DNA from: Verrucomicrobiota bacterium
GTDB lineage: Bacteria > Verrucomicrobiota > Verrucomicrobiia > Methylacidiphilales > JBCCWR01
Length of the DNA: 62,950 bases
Direction: 5' to 3'
NCBI GenBank assembly: GCA_039192515.1
Contig: JBCCXA010000022.1
Coordinates: forward strand, 1 to 62,950
Positions 17,926 through 25,600 of the stretch are shown here, in pieces. Each line of letters starts with the position of its first letter. Position 1 is the stretch's first letter. The notes under the pieces are model-generated. The model did no database searches. It saw nothing but the letters and a program-made list of their open reading frames with translations, and was not told where the DNA came from. Made by a program: the position numbers and the translations under genes.

Positions 17926-19341
17926 ATGAGCATCATTTCAAAATTGATCATGTTTGGATTCTCAGTCCTCTGGGCAAGTTTTCATCTGCCCGCTGCAGAG
18001 CGAAAACCCAACATCATTTTGATCATGGCCGATGATGTGGGCTGGGAATGTTTTGGCTCATATGGAGCTGAGGATTATCAAACTCCCCATCTAGATAAGC
18101 TCGCTTCTGAAGGCATTCGCTTCAATCACTGTTACTCGACACCCATTTGTACGCCATCGCGTATCAAAATCATGACAGGTCAATATAACTTTCGGAACTA
18201 CACCCACTTTGGATATCTTAACCCAAAGGATAAGACTTTCGGACATCTGCTGAAGTCTGCGGGTTATAAAACGGCCATCGCCGGTAAGTGGCAACTCAAT
18301 GGGATTTATTCAAAGAATGCTGGCTACCAGGACAGTCAGCGCCCCTTGCAGGCGGGTTTTGATGAGTCTTGCCTATGGCAAGTCACCAAAGGTAAGACCC
18401 ATACCAATGGGGGTGGAGAACGTTTTTGGAGCCCCCCACTGGAGCATAACGGCACGTTTATATCAGCTCAAGAGAATGCGGGAAAATACGGTCCCGACAT
18501 CATGTCGGATTTTGTTTGTGATTTTATAGAACGACATAAGGATGCCCCTTTCTTTGTTTATTATCCTACGGTTTTAGTTCATGACCCGTTTGTCGCTACA
18601 CCTGATAGTATTGGAGACCTGCAACAAACGAACAAGTCACCTGAGGATGTAGCAAGGAAAAAAGAAAATTTCGTAGCCATGGTGAACTACATGGACAAGA
18701 TCATTGGTAAAATTGTGAAAAAGGTGGAAGAGGTAGGCCAGATAGAAAATACCATCATTCTATTCACAGCGGATAATGGTACGCATAAAAACATTACTTC
18801 CAGTTGGAAAGGGCAACAGATTACTGGTGGTAAAGGAACCACGAAAGATATGGGAACACGAGTGCCACTTATTGCCTACTGGAAAGACCGTGCCCCAAGT
18901 GGAGCCGTTTTGGATGATATGATCGACTTTACAGATTTTTACACAACCTTTGCTGATGCAGCAGGAATCAGATTAAATGGTGACGATCCCATTGATGGGC
19001 GCAGCTTCTTACCTCAGCTCAGGGGTGAGAAAGGTAATCCAAGAGATTGGGTACTCCTGCATTACCAGCCTTACTGGGGAAGATTTCAAGGCAAGCAGTA
19101 TGTTCGTAATCCCCTGTTTAAATTATATCGGGATGGCCGTTTCTACAAAGTGCCTCAAGATTTAAAGGAGGAAACGAATCTTGCAAAAGGGCAATTAGCT
19201 GAAGAAGAAATAACGGCTCAACAAATGCTTCAGAAGGTATTTGAAATAGCCCCTCCTTCTCCTCCACTTCATGGAGGAAAAGCTGCCCAAGAACGCCCTA
19301 CTTATCCGGAATGGAAGAACATTGTCGACCCAAATGACTAG
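17926..19341 (+). CDS. Secreted sulfatase (arylsulfatase A type)
   Basis: 471 residues; hydrolyses sulfate esters, probably of algal or host polysaccharide. Signal peptide to about residue 24. Metal-binding Asp36-Asp37 lies in IMADDVGWECFGSYG. The formylglycine motif is CTPSR at 75-79, with Cys75 the residue to be oxidised. LFTADNGTH carries the second metal Asp/Asn pair and PLIAYWKDRAPSG follows. Length is typical. No maturase or carbohydrate gene adjoins it; the tRNA-Gln element follows 173 bp downstream. Substrate cannot be told from sequence. Confidence 0.93.
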   Translation: MSIISKLIMFGFSVLWASFHLPAAERKPNIILIMADDVGWECFGSYGAEDYQTPHLDKLASEGIRFNHCYSTPICTPSRIKIMTGQYNFRNYTHFGYLNPKDKTFGHLLKSAGYKTAIAGKWQLNGIYSKNAGYQDSQRPLQAGFDESCLWQVTKGKTHTNGGGERFWSPPLEHNGTFISAQENAGKYGPDIMSDFVCDFIERHKDAPFFVYYPTVLVHDPFVATPDSIGDLQQTNKSPEDVARKKENFVAMVNYMDKIIGKIVKKVEEVGQIENTIILFTADNGTHKNITSSWKGQQITGGKGTTKDMGTRVPLIAYWKDRAPSGAVLDDMIDFTDFYTTFADAAGIRLNGDDPIDGRSFLPQLRGEKGNPRDWVLLHYQPYWGRFQGKQYVRNPLFKLYRDGRFYKVPQDLKEETNLAKGQLAEEEITAQQMLQKVFEIAPPSPPLHGGKAAQERPTYPEWKNIVDPND

Positions 19342-19514
19342 GAGTCTCCAAGGATTCAGTTAGCCCTTGGCAAACGATGCAAATCATTTGCTCTATTTCA
19401 CTAGAAGCATCTAGATTTTGAAAAGTTCCCGGGATGAAAAAAAAATTGTCAGAGACTCATCTAACATTTATTCTTATGCATTCTGTAACCTGCATAAATC
19501 AGGTTAATAGCCAT

Positions 19515-19588
19515 TGTCCCATGGTGTAACGGTAGCACAGCAGATTTTGGTTCTGCTTGTCTAGGTTCGAATCCTAGTGGGACAACCA
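19515..19588 (+). tRNA. tRNA-Gln (anticodon TTG)
   Basis: The acceptor TGTCCCA pairs with TGGGACA, the D arm is GGTGTAACGGTAGCAC, and the anticodon stem GCAGA/TCTGC encloses TTTTGGT, giving TTG. The T arm is CTAGGTTCGAATCCTAG. The discriminator A and CCA are encoded (19585-19588). The last 23 bases plus one flanking base recur at 21008-21031, marking an integration site. Confidence 0.96.
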
Positions 19589-19589
19589 T
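19566..19589 (+). repeat. Left attachment site (attL) within tRNA-Gln
   Basis: 24 bases covering the T loop through CCA and one more base, identical to 21008-21031. This is the usual target of tyrosine integrases: the element restores the tRNA 3' end. Confidence 0.85.
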
Positions 19590-19662
19590 TTAAGTCATTG
19601 ATAGACAACAACTTACTACTTTCTTAGTATTGACAAACCCACATCTACTATAACTACTAGAA

Positions 19663-19680
19663 CACAAATGTCTTAATAAG
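19663..19680 (-). repeat. Left arm-like repeat of the tRNA-Gln element
   Basis: CACAAATGTCTTAATAAG; its reverse complement CTTATTAAGACATTTGTG resembles the right-end copy AATAAGACATTTATG (about 20967-20981). Inverted placement near both ends resembles arm-type sites of tyrosine integrases. Confidence 0.5.
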
Positions 19681-19975
19681 CATATTATTAGTCATTTTAT
19701 TTATAATTTAAAGCTGTATTGACCAAGCTTTGTCATTACTTGAGTAGCTTTCAACTCAATTGCTTAATATCATAATCTAGAGGGTAATTTAAAAAATATG
19801 AATCTAACTAGATGAAAACATATAAAAATTTAGTTTCAGTATTTTAATAAATAAAAGGGATGTATTGACATACTCAATAATGTAAATCATAGGCTTGTCA
19901 CTATTGAGTGATCTGTCATAAAAAATAATTAGAATAGATTTTAAATAAATAGCTATTTAGTTTTTAGAAATTATT

Positions 19976-20656
19976 ATGAGTAACATAACGCAAAATGCCG
20001 TTAAGCAAATACATGAGGCATTAAATGAAACAGATTTCACTACAATAAATTTTGAAATATGCCTTACTCCAGAAAAATATGGTTCTTTGGTAGAAGTAAC
20101 ATTCCTAGATAATAAAAATTATCAATTTCAGCTTAGTAATCATTATAAAGAGGAATACGCCTATAAACTAACATACAATCCAGGGGAAGTGGCTGTTACC
20201 GAGAACGTAAACGTTCTTACATTCAGCGAAGCAGTACATTGCCTTAAAGCCTGGGCTACCAACATTAAGAGAGAACTTCTTTCTAGTAGTTATGCTTTTC
20301 AGGAAATTGAAAAACTTAAAAAGGATTTTGAACTAAAACTAAAATCTAAATTTGGTAAAACTAATCCTGATTTTACATCTGGTGAGATTAGTAAAATAAA
20401 GCAATCCTTGAGTGCAGTCATCAAAGATTTTGAGGAATTGAAAAAGGATAATAAAATAAAAACAAAACAGTTGAGTGAAATAAAAAGAGAACTCAATACG
20501 CTAAAGAATAATTTAGGATTAATGCCCAAAAAAGCATGGATAAGAAGTGCTTCTGGGAAGATATGGTCGATAGGCACAAAGATATTATCCTCTAGTGTTG
20601 GGCAAAATGCATTGACGAAACTAACAGACAAACTCATTGAACCAACATCTAATTGA
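19976..20656 (+). CDS. Coiled-coil protein of the tRNA-Gln element, unknown function
   Basis: 226 residues, family not recognised. Residues 1-100 look like a small alpha/beta domain with strands LVEVTFLDNKNYQFQL and AVTENVNVLTFSEAVH. Residues about 105-180 are Lys/Glu/Leu-rich and should form a coiled coil (IEKLKKDFELKLKSK, then KQLSEIKRELNTLKNN). The C terminus (180-226) is a mildly hydrophobic amphipathic stretch, SGKIWSIGTKILSSSVG. No signal peptide and no Shine-Dalgarno sequence. Codon use is AT-rich, unlike neighbours. As sole cargo of a small element it may be a phage-defence or regulatory protein; that is speculation. Confidence 0.7.
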   Translation: MSNITQNAVKQIHEALNETDFTTINFEICLTPEKYGSLVEVTFLDNKNYQFQLSNHYKEEYAYKLTYNPGEVAVTENVNVLTFSEAVHCLKAWATNIKRELLSSSYAFQEIEKLKKDFELKLKSKFGKTNPDFTSGEISKIKQSLSAVIKDFEELKKDNKIKTKQLSEIKRELNTLKNNLGLMPKKAWIRSASGKIWSIGTKILSSSVGQNALTKLTDKLIEPTSN

Positions 20657-20900
20657 CATTATACGTCACAGCTAACTATTGCGTGGTTGAATTCGATCTA
20701 TATGACATTATAAACCCGTATTAGTTCATGAAGATGAAATCACGCTTAAGTTCATTCGCGATAGATTTCTAAAAGATATCTAAACAGAGCTTGGGTCTTG
20801 AAATCGAAAATTCTACTGGCTTAGGTGTAATAATCCTGTTCAAGTGTCATCAAATTATTATTAGTAAAATATATACGAAATTTGTCATTACTTTTGTATT

Positions 20901-21000
20901 AAGATGTCTTTAAAACATCAATACAAATGAAGACATTTAAGGACACTGGTTATATAAGTCTTTAATAATAAGACATTTATGAGGACTTTTGAGGACATCC
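20901..21000 (+). repeat. Right arm-like repeats of the tRNA-Gln element
   Basis: Iterated short motif: AGACATTTAAGGACA (20931-20945), AGACATTTATGAGGAC (20971-20986), GAGGACATCC (20991-21000) and an inverted AAGATGTCTT (20901-20910). Just inside the right attachment site. Confidence 0.55.
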
Positions 21001-21007
21001 TAGTAGC

Positions 21008-21031
21008 TTCGAATCCTAGTGGGACAACCAT
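21008..21031 (+). repeat. Right attachment site (attR)
   Basis: Exact 24-base copy of the tRNA-Gln 3' end (19566-19589). The sequence upstream lacks the remaining tRNA, so it is a copy left by integration, not a gene. Confidence 0.85.
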
Positions 21032-21035
21032 CATA

Positions 21036-21119
21036 TTTGGCTTTTACAGAGGTAATCATCTCTTTGTGGCTCGCGCTTTAGGCATGTCGTTCAACTTCTG
21101 TGACATCATCTAGGCTAAA
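21036..21119 (-). repeat. Dispersed repeat copy R7 (5' part)
   Basis: Read on the minus strand it starts TTTAGCCTAGATGATGTC, then ACAGAAGTTGAACGACATGC, GAGCCACAAAGAG and TGATTACCTCTG. It lacks the 3' half. It directly abuts the right attachment site outside the element, so before integration it stood right after tRNA-Gln. Confidence 0.65.
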
Positions 21120-21192
21120 TATTATAAATCGATTGAAATGATTTTCCTGCTTGAGACGTCATACGTACACACAACAAAATGGAGGATATAAT

Positions 21193-21480
21193 ATGTTCAT
21201 CAAAAAAATTATTTTAGGATTCATGGTCGTCATATTTTTAAGCTTTGTCCAACCGAGCGAATCAGTAGCAGGCATTTCTATTCATATTAAAGGTGGCAAG
21301 CACTATGGAAAGTGCTACAAACACTATTCATATCCTAACTCCTACAGGATTTACCGATATCACCCTAAGCATTATCGGTCGTATCATTATTCACCCAGAA
21401 GTAAGAACAAGTATAGTGGTTACCGTTATCTAAGGAAAGGCTACTCCTATCACCCTCACCATTACTACAGGTGCAGATAG
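21193..21480 (+). CDS. Small secreted His/Tyr-rich protein
   Basis: 95 residues, not recognised. The start at 21193 is fixed by GGAGG at 21181-21185, seven bases upstream, a stronger Shine-Dalgarno than most genes here; the frame is open to 21151. Signal peptide 1-27 ends near ESVAG. The mature 68 residues are dominated by His, Tyr, Lys, Arg and Ser in short repeats such as YRYHPKHYRSYHYS and GYSYHPHHYYR, with two Cys. The composition suggests metal binding, or an adhesive or cell-surface role. No operon. Confidence 0.75.
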   Translation: MFIKKIILGFMVVIFLSFVQPSESVAGISIHIKGGKHYGKCYKHYSYPNSYRIYRYHPKHYRSYHYSPRSKNKYSGYRYLRKGYSYHPHHYYRCR

Positions 21481-21544
21481 AAACTTATAAAAGACTCTTG
21501 CGACTTGCAGTAGCTAGCCATGATAACTTTTATCCATGGTGATA

Positions 21545-21769
21545 TTAGAACCGAGTGATACTTTGGAGACTTAAAAATCTGGGCAAGATCTTGCCTCAAG
21601 AAACATAGAAGCTTCTAAAAGTATTACCCGTTAAGACCTATATCCCTGCTCTATCAGGGCTGGCGCTGCGCGCGCTTGAGAGTTGGCGTTTACTTACTGC
21701 TCAGGCGATATCATTGCCTACCTCTTGGCTGATTCTTTTTGCATTACTAGGACATCATCCGAGTCAAAG
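21545..21769 (-). repeat. Dispersed repeat copy R6 (long form, reverse)
   Basis: Read on the minus strand: left end TTTGACTCGGATGATGTC, core GCGCGC and CCTGATAGAGCAGGG, then TCTATGTTTCTTGAGGC, hairpin AAGAT/ATTTT, and right end ATCACTCGGTTCTAA. Both inverted ends are recognisable. Lies between the His/Tyr-rich protein gene and the PHP gene. Confidence 0.75.
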
Positions 21770-21844
21770 CGTCACACACAGTGATTTGTGAAGAAAAGTT
21801 TCAGAGAACTGGACAATTGGGCGAATTGCAAGGAATATTGACCC

Positions 21845-22588
21845 ATGGAGAAGTGCGCCAAAAAATATCGATTCGACTTGCATACCCATTCGCGTTTCTC
21901 TCATGACTGCCATACACAACCAGAGGATCTAGTAGCAGCAGCTAAGGCAGCTGGCCTAGATGGCCTGGCAATTACAGATCATGACAACTCAGGCTGTGTC
22001 GAATATTTTAGCCAAGTCGGATTGCTTCGTGATGATGGCCAACCCGTTGATGACTTTCTCATTATACCGGGCCAAGAAATTAGTACTTCGTCGGGCCATA
22101 TGCTCACCTACTGTGCAAAACTACCTAACTTGAGGGGTATTTCGCCTGAAAAGGCAATTGAGCTCGTTCGCATGCAAAATGGCCTTTGCTTCCCCGCCCA
22201 CCCCTATGATCGGTTCCGCTCCGGCATAAGGGAAAAAGTTTTAGATCGTTTGGATATTGATGGTATTGAAGGCTTCAACGCAGCTTGCACGTTCCAGCGC
22301 TACAATCAACAAGCTGAGCAATACGGTAAAAAGAAGCAGATACCTTTACTTGCGGGTAGTGACTCACATGACCCAGAAACAGTTGGACTAGCTTCTACGG
22401 AACTTCTCCTAGAATCATTTGACCTGAGCTCAGTGCTTGAGGCACTCAAGGGTAGCCCCAAAATGTGCAAGGGCTACATCACTCTATCCCAATCTGTAAA
22501 CAAAACTTTTGGTCTCGTATTTCCTCGGGTTAAAGCTCGGAAAGCCCAACGATCTGCCGTTAAAGTCCGTGTAGCACCAGCAAAATAG
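21845..22588 (+). CDS. PHP domain metal-dependent phosphoesterase
   Basis: 247 residues, cytoplasmic. PHP signatures are in order: FDLHTHSRFSHDCHTQPEDL (residues about 10-29) with metal-binding His; AITDHDNSGCVEYF; FPAHPYDRFRSG, His-containing motif III; and the C-terminal GSDSHDPETVG. Related stand-alone PHP proteins hydrolyse nucleoside 3',5'-bisphosphates or act as 5'-3' exonucleases on short RNA (TrpH/RnaAM); the substrate here is not determined. A Lys/Arg-rich tail (RVKARKAQRSAVKVR) is unusual and may contact nucleic acid. Single gene upstream of uvrA by 64 bp, so co-transcription is possible. Confidence 0.88.
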   Translation: MEKCAKKYRFDLHTHSRFSHDCHTQPEDLVAAAKAAGLDGLAITDHDNSGCVEYFSQVGLLRDDGQPVDDFLIIPGQEISTSSGHMLTYCAKLPNLRGISPEKAIELVRMQNGLCFPAHPYDRFRSGIREKVLDRLDIDGIEGFNAACTFQRYNQQAEQYGKKKQIPLLAGSDSHDPETVGLASTELLLESFDLSSVLEALKGSPKMCKGYITLSQSVNKTFGLVFPRVKARKAQRSAVKVRVAPAK

Positions 22589-22652
22589 ACTCAAGCAATA
22601 CCAAGAGACCTCGATTGCCATTTCTCTGAGATGCGCTAGCTTATTCAGGCAC

Positions 22653-25600
22653 ATGTCGGAAAATGGTCTCAGTCATATTACTATCAAGGGGGCACGCCAG
22701 AATAACTTACAGAATTTAGATCTGCAGCTACCCATAAATGAACTCATTGTTCTCACAGGTGTCAGCGGTTCTGGAAAGTCCTCCCTAGCATTTGATACTC
22801 TTTATGCTGAGGGTCAACGTCGCTACACTGAAACTTTTAGTCCCTACACCAGACAATTTCTTGAGCGTATGGACAAACCTCAGGTTGATGAAATAAGTGG
22901 GATTCCTCCCGCCGTAGCCATCAACCAAGCAAACTCTGTTAGGACATCAAGGTCTACCGTAGGAACCATTACGGAGATTGCCGACTATCTTAAAATGCTA
23001 TTCCCAAGAATGGCTGAGCTGCGTTCGCCCAAGACTGGCCGCAATATCAAACCCTGGAGTGCACAGGAGATCGCTGAAGATCTTCTTACCAACCATCTCG
23101 ATATAGAGGTACTCATCACTTTCTCTGTGCCTTTCCCTAAAAAGACGAAGGCACAAGAAATCAAAGACTTTTTACAAGCTCAGGGATATATTCGGATTCT
23201 CCATGAACAAAAACCAACTCGCTTGGATCAAGTGACCTTTGAAAAAAAACTAGCCAAAGATGGTCGTGTCGTAGTCATTCAAGATCGCGTCAAACTTACT
23301 CAGGCAAATAAATCACGCTTAATTGAAAGTTTGGCCACTGGACTTAAATTAGGAAAAAAACACATCGTCATTTATTCTTGTAGAGACCAAGCAATCCTAA
23401 AGAAATACTCAAGCACTTGGTCAGATCCTGATACAGGAGAGACTTACCTAGCTCCTACCCCATCACTCTTTAGTTTTAATAACCCAGTAGGAGCTTGTCC
23501 AAGCTGCAAGGGATTTGGTCGAATCATAGAAATTGATTACCAACGTGCCTTGCCTGATCGCACCATTGGTGTAGAGGACGGTGTCGTCAAACCCTTTCAA
23601 ACAGAATCTTTTAAGGACTGTCAAAAAGACCTTGAGAGAGCATGTAAGAAAAAGAAAATTCCTACTGGCATTGCCTTCCGCAAACTTTCTCCTGAAGACC
23701 AGCATTTCATCATTTATGGTGAAATAGATACTATTTCGGAGGCAGAATGGGATGGAAAATCATGGTATGGGGTCAAAGGTTTCTTTGATTGGCTAGAAAC
23801 CAAAACTTATAAAATGCATGTCCGCATTTTACTTTCCAAGTATCGAGCTTACCGCACATGCCCCGACTGTTCAGGCAACCGCTTTAATGAAAAACTGAAC
23901 AACTGGTTTTTGGGTAATGAAGAGGAACTACACAAAGGTGGCTTTCGCTCATTAGCTTTACCTGAAATTAATAATCTTCCTCTAAGGGACTGTCAGAAAT
24001 TCTTTGATCATATCAAAACAGCAGATTCCTCATGTGATATCTTGCTCCGACAAATTCGTTCACGTCTCATGTTCCTGAATCAAGTTGGCTTGGGCTATCT
24101 CACCCTGAACCGTTCAACCAGAACCTTATCCGGTGGAGAAGTCCAGCGCGTTAACCTCACTACCTGCCTGGGAACATCCCTTGTCCAAACCCTTTTTGTT
24201 TTAGATGAGCCTAGCATTGGATTACATACCAGAGACACTGACCAACTTATTCAAGTTCTCAAAAATTTACGTGACCAAGGAAATACTGTGATTGTTGTTG
24301 AGCACGACGATGCAATGATGCTAGCTGCAGACACGCTCTTGGAATTAGGCCCGGGACCTGGCAACAATGGAGGCTCTATTACCTTTCAGGGCAGCAGAGA
24401 ATCTCTGTTGACCTCAACCGATTCACTAACCGGGCAGTATCTCAGTGGTCAAAAGCAAATTTCTATTCCCGAAAAGAGACGCCCCGTTGCTGCCCCAAAG
24501 ACTAGTCGTTCTAAGACCAAAGAGAATACACCACCCGTAAACGAATGGATCTTTTTTAAAGGTGCGAGTCATCATAACATCCAAAATCTTAATGTAGAAA
24601 TCCCTCTACAAAGACTCGTTTGCATCACAGGAGTGAGTGGCAGTGGCAAGTCAACTCTCGTTCATGATGTTATATATAAACATGTCTTGCTTGCTCTCGG
24701 TAAAAATCCTGACGAGCCTGGAAAGTTAAAATCTATCAAGGGGGCTACTTCCATCACAGATGCTCTGCTTGTCGATCAAACACCACTTGCAGCGACTCCT
24801 CGTTCGACCCCGGCTCTTTATGCTGATTGCTATGATGATATTCGCTCGCTCTTTGCCATGACCGATGCGGCTCAACGAGCAGGTCTGACTGCATCTGCCT
24901 TTTCCTTTAATACAGGAAATGGGCGCTGTGATCGGTGTGGTGGCAGTGGTTATGAAAAAATCAGCATGCAGTTTCTCTCAGATCTATTCGTGCTTTGTCC
25001 AGCTTGTGAAGGAAAACGCTTCCAATCTCACGTCTTAGATATTTTATTTGAAGGAAAAAGCATCCATGAAGTTCTCCATTTAACCATCAGTGAGGCAATT
25101 GTTTTTTTTGCAGACGTTCAAGAAAAAACATCACAAGATAGTACTAAAGTCCCTAAATTCTGCTCTTCCATTATTGAGAAACTAAAACTCATTGCAGAAG
25201 TAGGGCTAGGTTATCTCAAACTGGGTCAGCCTATTAACAATCTCTCGGGAGGTGAAGCTCAACGCTTAAAGTTAGTCAGCACACTCGCGCAATCTTTAGC
25301 TGGTTTTACACCAAGGAAGAAAAGAACAGATAAGCGAAACCCTGAATTACCAGGCGCTAAGCCCAAACCCAAAAATAAATTAATCATTCTTGATGAACCA
25401 ACAACCGGATTACATTTTGATGACATCCGTATGTTACTAAATGTTTTTCAACGACTGGTGGATGCCGGGCATACGCTAATCGTCATCGAGCATAATCTGG
25501 ATGTCATCAAGTGTGCCGACTGGGTTTTGGACCTCGGTCCAGAGGCAGGTGATCAAGGTGGACGACTAATGGCGGCAGGAACTCCCGAGCAAATTGCAGA

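Larger units (their letters stand above)
19590..21007. mobile_element. 1.4-kb integrated element in tRNA-Gln, no integrase
   Basis: Bounded by the 24-bp tRNA-Gln direct repeats. The interior is visibly more AT-rich than the flanks and holds one gene (19976-20656), no integrase, replication or transposase gene. Inverted copies of a short AGACATTT motif lie near both ends (19663-19680; 20931-20986). It may be a deletion remnant of a larger island or a small satellite moved by an integrase in trans. Confidence 0.75.

Noticed and set aside
19590..21007. Prophage
   Set aside because: One gene only, with no structural, replication or lysis genes.
21008..21031. A second tRNA-Gln gene
   Set aside because: Only the T arm, acceptor 3' strand and CCA are present; the other arms are absent, so it is an attachment-site copy.
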